DNA of 64,000 bases from CAIUGU01 sp965279735 (GTDB lineage: Bacteria > Pseudomonadota > Gammaproteobacteria > Steroidobacterales > Steroidobacteraceae), in assembly GCA_965279735.1 (NCBI GenBank), contig OZ257260.1, forward strand, positions 3,038,001 through 3,102,000, written 5' to 3'. Below the pieces are notes generated by a model. It did not search any database and was not told the DNA's origin. It saw nothing but the letters and a program-made list of their open reading frames with translations. Made by a program: the position numbers and the translations under genes. How positions within the stretch are numbered: position 1 is the first letter of the stretch; every line of letters begins with the position of its first letter. Below are positions 43,475-52,142 of the stretch, one piece after another.

Positions 43475-44079
43475 CGCTTCAATTCCTGCAGCCGTCCTCC
43501 GGCCGGGGTACGCTTTCAGCTTTTCCGACAACCAAGCTCATCAACGGGTTCGCAGAGGGGTGCCCGCTCAATGGCGGAACACCGACTCTGACAATTTCTA
43601 CGCTTCGCAACCCGCGGGCTGTACGTGCCAACCGCAACACCGAGTGCCAGCAACGTGGATCCGCAGCGAATTAAAGGTCCTCTGCCAAACGCGCACCCCG
43701 TCCAGATGCCGGCTCGGAGCGAGACGAGAACGCCAGAAGAAGGCGCTTAAATGACTCGCAGGAGCGCCGTCGGGCCGCACGCTGGAAGAGGGCACTTTAT
43801 CGGTGACGCGTATGCGCCAGGACCGAATTGGATTGGAGCCGACGTGTGGACGGGGTGCACGTTTGGCAGAAGGCGTTTCAGAATCGCATCTGGCCCATGT
43901 TGTGGGCACTTTGCACGCATCGTCTGGCAGACGCGTAATCGGGAGTGCGGAGCGAAGATGCGCGTACTTAAGTACTTGAATAACGCAGCGGGCACCATCA
44001 ATCCGCCGCACAAGTGACGGCTAAACGTTGGAAAAGCTGAACGTGTACCCCGGCCGCGCGGCGGCTCTCCCGAACTCTT
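43475..44079. other. Non-coding region after the toxin gene, with an inverted duplication
   Basis: 605 bp with no convincing coding potential on either strand. Most of it is taken up by two diverged copies of a ~160-bp sequence in opposite orientation, listed separately. I looked for integron attC cores and insertion-sequence ends and found none that are convincing. Confidence 0.5.
43559..43996. repeat. Diverged inverted duplication (~160-bp arms) beside the toxin-antitoxin pair
   Basis: Left arm 43559-43715 and right arm 43836-43996 are reverse complements of one another. The outer ten bases match perfectly (GGTGCCCGCT / AGCGGGCACC), and an inner stretch of 23 bases (43681-43703 with 43848-43870) matches at 22 positions. 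Between these anchors the arms stay nearly equal in length with recurring short matches (for example AGTGCC..CAAC.TGG and CGCT.CGCA), so they look homologous rather than coincidental. The arms are separated by 120 bp. Nature unknown: a folded-RNA locus, a miniature transposable element or a dead cassette. Confidence 0.6.
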
Positions 44080-44550
44080 TCACATAGGCTCGCTGAAACT
44101 CCCATGCGCACAACAACGCATGAGTTCCATGTAATCGCGCGTTCGCATGTGGACGAGATGTTCGTGATCGCCGGCCTGGAAATAAAGATCATCGAGATCC
44201 ATCACGCTGTCATCCCAGATTGTCTCGACTCCATAGGCGAGACCCAACGCGGGTAGCGCGCCGGGATCGCAGTCGCGGAAAACCATAGTCACTTCGTGTT
44301 CGGAAGCCATGCCGATATCACGATCGAGCTGGCGGCGCAGTTCACCGAGATGCAGATGACGGGCTGACGGCAACACGGCCAGCATGTACTGGCCTTCGAC
44401 TTCGAGAAGAATTCCTTTCACGAGCTGTCGCGGCGGAACAGCCTTCGCAAGCGCCGTACGAAGACCTGTACTCGGGCGCTCAAGCGAAACCACTTCGTAA
44501 GGGAGGCGTTGCAAACCGAGGTACCGTTCGACGGTCGTTGCAGTAGCCAT
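44080..44550 (-). CDS. YbaK/aminoacyl-tRNA deacylase-domain protein
   Basis: 156 aa from MATATTVERYLG, with AGGAGAG 5 bases before the ATG. It has the YbaK/ProX fold pattern: VERYLGLQRLPYEVV, VKGILLEVEGQYMLAVLPSARHLHLGELRRQL, then EVTMVFRDCDPGALPALGLAYGVETIWDD with the conserved PALG. In bona fide YbaK/ProXp proteins these remove misacylated amino acids from tRNA. The Lys normally involved in catalysis is probably the one in LVKGILLE. Whether it edits Cys/Ala-tRNAPro or another tRNA cannot be told. Divergent from the small hypothetical gene at 44742. Confidence 0.8.
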   Translation of the reverse strand: MATATTVERYLGLQRLPYEVVSLERPSTGLRTALAKAVPPRQLVKGILLEVEGQYMLAVLPSARHLHLGELRRQLDRDIGMASEHEVTMVFRDCDPGALPALGLAYGVETIWDDSVMDLDDLYFQAGDHEHLVHMRTRDYMELMRCCAHGSFSEPM

Positions 44551-44741
44551 GACACTCTCCTGGCAACGTCGGAAGCCCTGCACGTTACTCCCCCGGACGT
44601 GGTTTGCAATCCGTAGAAATGGCTGGCGGCAATTGCAAAAAAGTGGCGTTGCCGCTTCGCAACCGGTGTTGCGTTTGGCCTATCATCGCCCCATGAACGG
44701 TGGATCAGGAATCCGCCCGGATCACCGGATCGGATATACAA

Positions 44742-45020
44742 ATGAACCTGCGCGAACAAGTTGAAGATCTGTTGCCCGGCTGGGAAAGCTGGTACCCGAC
44801 CCTGTTCGATGCAGCCTGCGACCTCGGTATCCTCAGGGCGCGGGTCTGTTCACTTTCTTCGCTATTGCTCTCCAACCGGCACGCCGGCATTCAAAGTGAA
44901 GCCATCGAATCGTTCCGCCGGCAATGGTCTGTGGAGCAGGACCCGGAAGTTGACGAAGATCACAGGGAAAGGCGCCCTGCTGCGGAATCGAACACACCCG
45001 CCGAGCCGGACGGTGACTAG
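44742..45020 (+). CDS. Small acidic hypothetical protein
   Basis: 92 aa from MNLREQVEDLLPGWESWYP. The N-terminal 55 residues are predicted helical; the last 25 are polar and charged (EQDPEVDEDHRERRP...PAEPDGD) and probably disordered. I do not recognise a family and there is no clear Shine-Dalgarno. It is supported as a gene mainly by position: same strand as the GNAT, 12 bp before it, in an otherwise tight layout. Coding status is moderately uncertain. Confidence 0.45.
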   Translation: MNLREQVEDLLPGWESWYPTLFDAACDLGILRARVCSLSSLLLSNRHAGIQSEAIESFRRQWSVEQDPEVDEDHRERRPAAESNTPAEPDGD

Positions 45021-45032
45021 GCTTCGTTTCCA

Positions 45033-45497
45033 ATGAAAACCGTTACCACTCTCGGTCCTGCACGCATGGGAGAGGCCGCGCGCATTGCCGCCATGTCCCG
45101 CGTGCTGGTGGAACCCGGCCTGCCGTGGTCATGGACTCCGCGGCGCGTAGCGGCCCATATGCGCCAGCGCGACAACATGGTTGTCACTGCCCGGACCGAC
45201 AAGGACATGGTGGGCTTCGGCATGGCCCATTTCGGGGATGACAGCGTTCACGTGACGTTGCTGGCGGTTGTGGAAAACGCGCAGCGTCAGGGCGTCGGCC
45301 GACAGCTGCTGGCGTGGATTGAGGATTCCGCCATCACGGCCGGCGTCTTCACGGTGGAACTGGAACTGCGCGCCGGAAACCAGGGTGCCCGGCGGTTTTA
45401 TGCGGCGCTCGGTTACCGGGAAACGGGACGGGTCGGCCGGTATTACAGCGGCATCGAAGATGCCATCCGGATGGCGCGAAACCTGAGCGTGGGGTGA
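45033..45497 (+). CDS. GNAT-family N-acetyltransferase
   Basis: 154 aa. Acetyl-CoA-dependent GNAT fold: strand/helix start (GPARMGEAARIAAMSRVLVE), central VTLLAVVENAQRQGVGRQLLAW, which holds the QGxGxxL pyrophosphate-binding loop (motif A), then VELELRAGNQGARRFYAALGYRETGRVGRYY (motif B). The ending GIEDAIRMARNL is like RimI relatives, but Ala/Arg substitutions prevent naming a substrate. It probably shares a transcript with the small hypothetical gene upstream. Confidence 0.85.
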   Translation: MKTVTTLGPARMGEAARIAAMSRVLVEPGLPWSWTPRRVAAHMRQRDNMVVTARTDKDMVGFGMAHFGDDSVHVTLLAVVENAQRQGVGRQLLAWIEDSAITAGVFTVELELRAGNQGARRFYAALGYRETGRVGRYYSGIEDAIRMARNLSVG

Positions 45498-45641
45498 AAG
45501 AGGGCATCCTTGCCCGGTCGCATGCCTCTTCCTCTGAGATTCCGTGTGGATACACCCTTTCCACGCACATGCGATTCCTAAACCGATAAAGCGACATCGG
45601 CTCGGGAATCCCCTCATTGTTCGACGGATTCTGTAAATTTT

Positions 45642-45673
45642 ATTGAATTTCAATGCGTTATGTAATTTAACGC
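45642..45673. repeat. Two adjacent palindromes in an AT-rich patch before hemH
   Basis: ATTGAA-T-TTCAAT (45642-45654) directly followed by GCGTTA-TGTAATT-TAACGC (45655-45673), within an AT-rich stretch unlike the rest of the window, about 100 bp upstream of hemH. They look like operator half-sites. I cannot assign a regulator; a Fur-box match is not convincing. Confidence 0.4.
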
Positions 45674-45775
45674 AGGTTTCGAAAACCGACTCACTCGCTC
45701 GATGCTCCGCTGAAAACCCGGCTTGAACGCTCTTTAAGGTATCGTGCGGCGATTCGCGTTCACCTTGGTCGGGGC

Positions 45776-46900
45776 ATGTTGAAGTATCTCGGAACAGATC
45801 CGGCGGGGCCGGGCAGCTACCAGCACGAAGCGCGTGGCCGGCTGGGTGTCCTCGTCGTCAATCTCGGCACTCCCGACTCGCCCCAGTCGAAAGATGTACG
45901 GAAATTTCTCGCAGAGTTCCTGTGGGATCCGCGTGTCATCGAGACCTCGCGCCCTCTGTGGTGGCTGATCCTCCACGGCGTCATCCTGCGCATCCGCCCC
46001 CGCCGCAGCGCGCACGCTTATGCACAGGTGTGGACGCCGCAGGGTTCTCCATTGCTCGTGTATTCACGCGAACTCGCGCTTGGGCTCGGCCTGAATCTGG
46101 CGCGTGAGATCGAGGATGACGTTCCCGTTGCACTGGGCATGACCTACGGCAACCCGTCGATCGAAAGCGCCCTGGCTGCCTTGCGGGCAGCGAACGTTCG
46201 ACGCCTCGTGGTTCTGCCGCTCTATCCGCAATACTCCGGCAGCACGACAGGCTCGGTCTTCGACCTGGTAAGCCGCGCGCTCGGCCGTTGGCGCTGGGTA
46301 CCCGAGCTCCGTTTCATCGGGCAGTACCACGACGATCCCGGGTACATCGACGCGATTGCCGCGAGCGTTCTGGAGCACTGGCGAAGCGCAGGTTCCAAAC
46401 ATCTGCTGTTTTCATTTCACGGCCTGCCCCGGAGCTATCTGCTGGCCGGCGACCCGTACTTCTGCCAGTGCCAGAAGACTGCGCGACTGGTGGCGGAAAA
46501 ACTCGGCCTGAAACCCGATGACTGGACGATCAGCTTCCAGTCGCGGGTGGGCCGCGAACAATGGCTGAAGCCCTATACAGACGAGGTGCTCACCGAATTT
46601 GCTCGCGGTGCGCAGCGTCGCGTGACGGTCGTCTGCCCGGGCTTTGCCACGGACTGTCTCGAAACGCTGGAAGAAATCGTGCTGCGCAATCGCGCGGACT
46701 TTCTCACCCGCGGCGGTGAGGAGCTCGATTACGTACCCGCACTGAACGCCTCGCCCCGGCATATCGAGGTGCTCACGCAACTGCTGCTGCGTCACTCACA
46801 GGGCTGGCCCGAAACGGACAAGCAGCCTGACTCGCAGAACGCGGATGAGACGGGAAAACTTTCCGCCGAACGTGCACGGGCGCTCGGTGCCACAAACTGA
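45776..46900 (+). CDS. hemH: Ferrochelatase
   Basis: 374 aa (E. coli HemH 320; this has N- and C-terminal extensions). Inserts Fe2+ into protoporphyrin IX, the last step of protoheme synthesis, at the inner face of the membrane. Landmarks: GVLVVNLGTPDSP, PLYPQYSGSTTGSVFD, the metal-binding His in LLFSFHGLPRSY, and the FATDCLETLEEI segment with the catalytic Glu. The last ~35 residues (QPDSQNADETGKLSAERAR) are a charged tail. The VOC gene starts inside its stop (TGATG). Confidence 0.93.
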   Translation: MLKYLGTDPAGPGSYQHEARGRLGVLVVNLGTPDSPQSKDVRKFLAEFLWDPRVIETSRPLWWLILHGVILRIRPRRSAHAYAQVWTPQGSPLLVYSRELALGLGLNLAREIEDDVPVALGMTYGNPSIESALAALRAANVRRLVVLPLYPQYSGSTTGSVFDLVSRALGRWRWVPELRFIGQYHDDPGYIDAIAASVLEHWRSAGSKHLLFSFHGLPRSYLLAGDPYFCQCQKTARLVAEKLGLKPDDWTISFQSRVGREQWLKPYTDEVLTEFARGAQRRVTVVCPGFATDCLETLEEIVLRNRADFLTRGGEELDYVPALNASPRHIEVLTQLLLRHSQGWPETDKQPDSQNADETGKLSAERARALGATN

Positions 46901-47649
46901 TGTTGGGACGTTTCCTGGAAATCAGTATTCCGGTCCACGACATCCTGGCCTCGATCGGGTTCTACGAGTCGCTCGGCTTTGTACAGACTTCGACCGGGGA
47001 ATCCTGGTCTCATCCCTACGCAGTTCTCACGGATGGCCGCCTCTTCATCGGCCTGCACCAGGGAGCCCTGTCCTCCGTCACGCTGACCTACGTGCAGCCG
47101 GATCTCGCCTTTCATGTCGACCGCCTGAAGGCGAAGGGCTTCGTGTTCACAACGGAGCGTCTCGACAGCGATGCATTCAACCAGGCGAGTTTTGTCGATC
47201 CTGCCGGCCAGCGCATCATGCTGGTGGAAGCCCGCACCTTTTCGCCACCGCCTCCCGACACCGCCGAGGAATCGTTATGCGGCTACTTCTCGGAGTTCGG
47301 CCTTCCCGTGCGCGAGTTCGACGAGCTGAGCCGATTCTGGGAGACCCTCGGCTTTGTCGCGCTGGACGAAGCCAGCGAACCGTTTGCCCACAAGACACTG
47401 ACCAGCGACCGCCTGAACATTGGGCTCTATCGCACCCGGGCGTTGCGCCAGCCCGTACTGGCCTTCGAAGATACGGACATGAAGCGGCGTCTTGACGTTC
47501 TCAAGCGTCGCGGCATCAGCCTCTCCGATGAAATGCCTGACGCCCTCGATGCATCCGCCAACGCTGTACTCAAAGCGCCCGAAGGAACCCGGCTACTGCT
47601 CATGAGCGCTTTTCCCGGCAATCCACAGAACCAGCCCGGATTGCAGTGA
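46900..47649 (+). CDS. Double VOC-domain (glyoxalase/dioxygenase superfamily) protein
   Basis: 249 aa, start codon overlapping the hemH stop by one base (TGATG). It is made of two related VOC modules: 1-115 (FLEISIPVHDILASIGFYESLGF ... FVDPAGQRIMLVEAR) and 122-242 (FGLPVREFDELSRFWETLGF ... KAPEGTRLLLMSAF), each with the beta-alpha-beta-beta-beta repeat and the GTRLLLM-type final strand. Metal-binding residues are partly absent from the second copy, so it may be a non-catalytic or divergent member. Translational coupling to hemH and to the acyl-CoA transferase points to one operon, but a shared pathway is not obvious. Confidence 0.75.
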   Translation: MLGRFLEISIPVHDILASIGFYESLGFVQTSTGESWSHPYAVLTDGRLFIGLHQGALSSVTLTYVQPDLAFHVDRLKAKGFVFTTERLDSDAFNQASFVDPAGQRIMLVEARTFSPPPPDTAEESLCGYFSEFGLPVREFDELSRFWETLGFVALDEASEPFAHKTLTSDRLNIGLYRTRALRQPVLAFEDTDMKRRLDVLKRRGISLSDEMPDALDASANAVLKAPEGTRLLLMSAFPGNPQNQPGLQ

Positions 47650-49817
47650 GCCCCGCTCTCCCACGCCGCTTCAGCGATGCGGAAGCCTGTGTGGATGCAA
47701 CGCTTGAACGGCTGGGAAAACGGATCGTGCTCGGCCTGCCCGTGGGTCTTGGCAAGCCGGTTCCTTTCGTCAATGCGCTGGTCCGCCGTGCCTGCCAGGA
47801 TCCGGGCATCCACCTCACGATCCTGACGGCGCTCTCGCTGAAGGTGCCGCAAGGACACAGCGATCTCGAGCGACGTTTCCTTGAACCCTTGGCGCAAAGG
47901 ATCTTCGGCGGCACGCCAGCACTCGACTATGTTTCGATGCTCGAGAAGGGCACGCTGCCTCAGAACATCGAGATCACGGAGTTCTTCCTGGAGCCAGGTG
48001 CATGGCTGCAGAACGGCCACCTGCAGCAGCACTACCTGAGCGCCAACTACACCCATGTGATCCGCGATGCGCTCAGGCTCGGGTTGAACGTACTCGCCCA
48101 GCTGGTTGCCCCTGCGCCGGCAGACGAGGAGATGTCGGGGCAGCTGAGCCTGAGCTGCAACCCAGACCTTACCGTGGATCTGCTCCCGCATATCGCCGCT
48201 GCCCGCGCGAATGGCCGCCCGTTTGCGCTGATCGGCCAGCTTCATCGCGGGCTGCCTTACATGTACGGCGACGCCATCGTGCCGGAAGACTCCTTCGACT
48301 TTCTGCTCGACAGCGCGGACGGAGACTTCCGTCTGTTCAGTCCACCCAATCCTCCCATCGATGCCACCGACCACATGATCGGTCTCGCGGTGAGTGCGCT
48401 CGTCAAGGATGGAGGCACCCTGCAACTCGGGATCGGCGAGCTCGGCGATGCGGTAGTCGATGGCCTGCTGCTGAGGCAACAACAACCCGCGCTTTACCGT
48501 GAAGCCCTTGAACGCACCGGCCTGCTCGCGAACGCAGGATCGCTGATTGAAGCGGAAGGCGGCACCACTCCCTTCGACCGCGGCTTATATGCCTGCTCGG
48601 AGATGCTGGTGGACGGCTTCCTGGATCTGTACGAGCACGGTGTCCTGAAGCGTCGCGTGTATCCCAGCGCGCGCATCCAGCAGCTGCTCGACGAAGGAGC
48701 CATCACCGAAGAGATCGACGCGAGCTGTATCGAGGCTCTGCACGATGCAGGGGTCAGGCGCCTGTCATTCGTCGATTTCCACGAACTGCGGGATATAGGC
48801 GTATTGCGCGATGACGTGCGCTTCGAAAGCGGCATGCTGCTCGCACCGGATGGCACCAGCATCCCCGTGAACCTGGACGACCCCGAGAGTCGCAGAGCCA
48901 TCGCTGCCCACTGCCTGGGCAAGCGTCTCCGGAATGGCGTTGTGCTGGACGCAGGATTTTTCTTCGGACCTGCTGCTTTCTACGCGGACCTCAAGGCAAT
49001 GCCAGTGGGACAGCGCAGGCAGTTCGCCATGCGCGGCATCAGCTTCATCAATGATCTGTACGGACCAGAGCTCGAGCTGAAGACCGCCCAACGAAAACAC
49101 GCCCGCTTCGTCAACACGACGATGCTGATGACCGGCCTTGGCGCGGCCGTGTCGGATGGGCTGGCCGATGGCCGCACTGTCAGCGGGGTGGGAGGTCAGT
49201 ACAACTTTGTGGCCATGGCGCACCTGCTGCCCGGCGCCCGCTCGATCCTCTGCCTGCGCAGCACCCGGTCGAAGGCGGGCAAGACCACCTCCAACATTGT
49301 CTGGAACTACGGCCACTCGACGGTTCCCAGACACCTGCGCGACGTCGTAGTGACCGAATACGGTATTGCCGATCTCAGAAGCCGGACTGATGCGGAAATC
49401 GTCGCAGCGCTGGTGAGTATTACGGACGCGCGGTTTCAGGAAGAACTGGTCACAACGGCAAAGCAGTCGCGCAAGCTGCCCGCGAGCTATCGCATTCCGG
49501 ACAGCGCCCGCACCAACACTCCGCAGCGGGTGGCGGAGCAGTTGAAGTCGTTGCAGGCGCAGGGGCTGTTCTCGCCCTATCCCTTCGGCACGGACCTCAC
49601 CCCGGAGGAAATCGTTCTGGGCAAAGCATTGCACTGGTTGAGTGCGAAAACCGCGACGCCAGGAACGAAAATGCACACGCTGTGGCAGGCATTCACCACG
49701 TCGATACCCGACAGCGCTCGTCCTTACCTGTTACGCATGGCGCTGGATGCGCCGCGCACCGCCGGGGAGCGAATATTGCAGCGGCTGGTAGCGCTCTCGC
49801 TTCGGGCAGTCACCTGA
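47646..49817 (+). CDS. Acetyl-CoA hydrolase/transferase-family protein, long form
   Basis: 723 aa from a GTG that shares GTGA with the upstream stop. The family motifs are LPVGLGKPVPFVNAL near the start, LQLGIGELGDAVVDGLL (the GIG loop with the Glu region), and a C-terminal half with VSGVGGQYNFVAMAHLL and VVTEYGIADLRSRTD, which is the transferase core. A typical member is 430-540 aa; here about 180 extra residues lie in the middle (between the GIGELGD and GVGGQYNF blocks). Reaction expected: acyl-CoA hydrolysis or CoA transfer to acetate/succinate; substrate unknown. It follows the double-VOC gene. Confidence 0.8.
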   Translation: MSPALPRRFSDAEACVDATLERLGKRIVLGLPVGLGKPVPFVNALVRRACQDPGIHLTILTALSLKVPQGHSDLERRFLEPLAQRIFGGTPALDYVSMLEKGTLPQNIEITEFFLEPGAWLQNGHLQQHYLSANYTHVIRDALRLGLNVLAQLVAPAPADEEMSGQLSLSCNPDLTVDLLPHIAAARANGRPFALIGQLHRGLPYMYGDAIVPEDSFDFLLDSADGDFRLFSPPNPPIDATDHMIGLAVSALVKDGGTLQLGIGELGDAVVDGLLLRQQQPALYREALERTGLLANAGSLIEAEGGTTPFDRGLYACSEMLVDGFLDLYEHGVLKRRVYPSARIQQLLDEGAITEEIDASCIEALHDAGVRRLSFVDFHELRDIGVLRDDVRFESGMLLAPDGTSIPVNLDDPESRRAIAAHCLGKRLRNGVVLDAGFFFGPAAFYADLKAMPVGQRRQFAMRGISFINDLYGPELELKTAQRKHARFVNTTMLMTGLGAAVSDGLADGRTVSGVGGQYNFVAMAHLLPGARSILCLRSTRSKAGKTTSNIVWNYGHSTVPRHLRDVVVTEYGIADLRSRTDAEIVAALVSITDARFQEELVTTAKQSRKLPASYRIPDSARTNTPQRVAEQLKSLQAQGLFSPYPFGTDLTPEEIVLGKALHWLSAKTATPGTKMHTLWQAFTTSIPDSARPYLLRMALDAPRTAGERILQRLVALSLRAVT

Positions 49818-49946
49818 GAGCCTGCAACGCAGGATTGAATATTTTTCAGTCGTTCCCGCTCTGCTAGTATCGGCCGCAACAATAGTGACGCTTGAATGCA
49901 GCTGCACCTGAACGTGCGACGCAGGATGTCTTGCAAGGAGAGAGCA

Positions 49947-51038
49947 ATGGTTCGCGGTTCCGGATTGCACTGGTTTGCAGCGTTGCTGCTCTCTGTATTG
50001 ACAGCAAGCGCACACGCGCAGACCGAGGATTGGCAGACGCTCGGGCTCATGCGCATTCGCGACATGACTCCCTGGGGCTTGTCGCGCCTGGACATGCTGC
50101 CGGCCCACGCGGTTCCCGCCACTCCCGGAACATTTGCGTTCGAGTTCAACGTCTCGTATCAGAATACCTGGGCGCTTTCCGAGAACGTCCTTGAGTCCAT
50201 CGATTCGCGGAATGTGAAGAGAACGGATCTTTCACAGAGCGACATCAATGCAATCCTCGCGCTGCCCGGCGATGCCTACCTCGTCGATGGCGAATACGCC
50301 CTCATCGATCTCACGCTGCACTACCGCTTCAGCAGCCACTGGGGCGCCTATCTCACCATTCCCTACTACGCATTCAGCAACGGTTTCCTGGATTCCACCA
50401 TCGAAGGCTTCCATGACACCTTCGGCTTCGGCACGGCGGGCCGTGACAACGTGCCCAGGAACCGCTGGCAGATCATCGCGAAGGTGGAGGACGCGCAGTT
50501 CGTCTATTCCGAAGCGCCCGGCAACGATCTCGGCGATCCGGTAGTGGGAATGCGCTATTCAATGAAGGAACGGCCGCAGAAATGGAATCTCATCGCTGAA
50601 GTCGCGGCGAAGATCCCTCGCCAGGATGAGACTTTCATGGTCTCCACCGGCAAGCCCGATTACGGCATCCAGGTTTCGGGACAACGTTTTTTCAGGCACA
50701 ACGCTCTTTACGCCACCGTCTCTGCAACCTACTTCAGCAGCCCCGACACCCGACTTTCACGGGACCAGTGGATTCCGACGATCATTCTCGGCTGGGAAAC
50801 GCGGGTATCCGAGCACATCAATTTCATTCTGCAGACCTACGCGAGCCGCAGCACCGTCCAGGAAACCAATCTCGACGAACTGTCGGCAGACAAGATCCAG
50901 GCGACGTTCGGCCTGCAATGGCTGTACAAGGGCAATGTCCTGCGCTTCGGTCTCACGGAGAATCTGGCGAACTTCAACAACACGCCGGATATCGGTGTGA
51001 CGCTCTCGCTGGCGCACGTATTCCAGAACCGGCCTTAG
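49947..51038 (+). CDS. DUF3187-type outer-membrane protein
   Basis: 363 aa from MVRGSGLHWFAALL, preceded by AAGGAGA 6 bases upstream. Signal peptide to about residue 25 (SAHA/QTE). The rest is a beta-barrel with alternating strands and the family block GFLDSTIEGFHDTFGFGTAGRD, ending LSLAHVFQNRP. DUF3187 proteins are predicted outer-membrane porin-like barrels of unknown function in gammaproteobacteria. It ends in Pro rather than a C-terminal aromatic, a small departure from the usual BAM signature; the Phe is at the fourth position from the end. Confidence 0.75.
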   Translation: MVRGSGLHWFAALLLSVLTASAHAQTEDWQTLGLMRIRDMTPWGLSRLDMLPAHAVPATPGTFAFEFNVSYQNTWALSENVLESIDSRNVKRTDLSQSDINAILALPGDAYLVDGEYALIDLTLHYRFSSHWGAYLTIPYYAFSNGFLDSTIEGFHDTFGFGTAGRDNVPRNRWQIIAKVEDAQFVYSEAPGNDLGDPVVGMRYSMKERPQKWNLIAEVAAKIPRQDETFMVSTGKPDYGIQVSGQRFFRHNALYATVSATYFSSPDTRLSRDQWIPTIILGWETRVSEHINFILQTYASRSTVQETNLDELSADKIQATFGLQWLYKGNVLRFGLTENLANFNNTPDIGVTLSLAHVFQNRP

Positions 51039-51040
51039 CA

Positions 51041-51119
51041 GGGTGATGCAATACTCTTTGCAGCCCCTGATAACCCGAGTCAGGGATGCAAAAGGCACGG
51101 ATAGCCTTTTGCATCACCC
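51041..51119 (+). promoter_or_regulatory. Competing hairpins between the DUF3187 gene and the next barrel gene
   Basis: The 3' segment GCCTTTTGCATC (51104-51115) pairs perfectly over 12 bp with the near-upstream GATGCAAAAGGC (51085-51096), loop ACGGATA. An overlapping part, TTGCATCACCC (51109-51119), instead pairs perfectly over 11 bp with the distant GGGTGATGCAA (51041-51051). The two stems cannot form together. That is the geometry of an attenuator or riboswitch expression platform, or a REP-like element; no T-run follows the stem, so a plain terminator is less likely. Confidence 0.5.
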
Positions 51120-51286
51120 CGTTAGTGGCGATTTGTAAATCCTCCAGTCGGGATTTCCCTGTCGGAATCCGGGAATCCCGCATCTCCCTCCTTCCTACCA
51201 ATGCTTGCGGCAGGGCGCGTCTTATCGCCTGACGGCTCCGCGCTCATTCTTCTGCCGGGAATTAGCACCCGCAAGGAGAATGAAAG

Positions 51287-51907
51287 ATGAAAGCCTCAAG
51301 ATCGCTTCGATTCAGGCACGCAGGCATGGCTGCCGCGCTGCTGGCACTGGGCTCCGTGCCTGTCATGAGCGCGCAAGCGCAGGAAAATACCGGCGGGCCG
51401 TATGTAGGCGTGGGCTGGGGCCAGTTCAACGTTGATGTCGACAACCTGAGCGACGCGGGCACTGCGGCCGGCAACATCATCGACTCCGACGACAATGCAT
51501 GGAAGGCCTTTGTCGGCTGGCGCTTCAACCCGTACATCGGCGTTGAACTCGCGTATGTGGATCTCGGCAGCCCCGGTGACCGGTTCGAAGGAACGGGATC
51601 GAACGGCAACTATCGCGTCGATATCAGCGGCTTCACGCCTTACCTGATCGGCACGATCCCGCTCGGCCCGGTCGAACTGTTCGGCAAGGTTGGCTACTAC
51701 TTCTATGACGTCGACCTGCGCGTCGATCTCGACTCGCCCGGCCCGGACATCGATTCAAGTTCGAGCCGGCAGGACTTTGTCTACGGCGGTGGCGTGGGCT
51801 TCACTTTCTTCGAGCACGTTCATGTGCGCGCGGAATATGAACGCATCGATCTCGAGAACGCCGGCAATTCAGACGCACTGTGGCTGAGCGGCGCTTGGCG
51901 GTTCTGA
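51287..51907 (+). CDS. Outer-membrane beta-barrel protein (OmpA/OprF-like 8-strand type)
   Basis: 206 aa with a strong AAGGAG 8 bases before the ATG. Signal peptide (1-31; PVMSAQAQE cleavage), then about 175 residues in eight amphipathic strands: PYVGVGWGQFNVDV, NAWKAFVGWRFNPYIGVELAYVDLG, LFGKVGYYFYDVDLRVDL, FVYGGGVGFTFFEHVHVRAEYERIDL, ending SGAWRF with the terminal Phe recognised by the BAM complex. No OmpA peptidoglycan-binding domain. A terminator follows 44 bp after the stop. Confidence 0.85.
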   Translation: MKASRSLRFRHAGMAAALLALGSVPVMSAQAQENTGGPYVGVGWGQFNVDVDNLSDAGTAAGNIIDSDDNAWKAFVGWRFNPYIGVELAYVDLGSPGDRFEGTGSNGNYRVDISGFTPYLIGTIPLGPVELFGKVGYYFYDVDLRVDLDSPGPDIDSSSSRQDFVYGGGVGFTFFEHVHVRAEYERIDLENAGNSDALWLSGAWRF

Positions 51908-51950
51908 TCCGGATGCTTTGAACTGAGGCCAGTTTGCGCCTCGCAGAGAA

Positions 51951-51992
51951 ACAGATCCCGCCTGCACCATGGGGCGGGATCTGTATTGTTTT
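51951..51992 (+). terminator. Rho-independent terminator after the outer-membrane barrel gene
   Basis: ACAGATCCCGCC, loop TGCACCATGG (10 bases), GGCGGGATCTGT: a perfect 12-bp stem at 51951-51984, followed by ATTGTTTT. Position (44 bp past the stop), stem strength and the trailing T-rich tract make it the clearest terminator in the window. Confidence 0.8.
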
Positions 51993-52142
51993 CCGACACT
52001 GCCTCACTCTGCATGCCATGGAATCCTGACCACTCCGCGCACTGCCAAATAAAAAGCGGGCTATCACCCCATTAAGGTCAATCGCGATTGCATTCGTTAC
52101 ATGACTGCCACAGTCTGACCGCAGACTTGTGTAGACGACCTT

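Noticed and set aside
43980..44060. Possible integron attC site (GGCTAAACGTTGG)
   Set aside because: Core sites do not fit RYYYAAC/GTTRRRY in the right order and no integrase is nearby.
43475..44079. Short open frames in the region after the toxin gene
   Set aside because: They overlap each other in several frames, have no Shine-Dalgarno or family features and lie on the inverted duplication.
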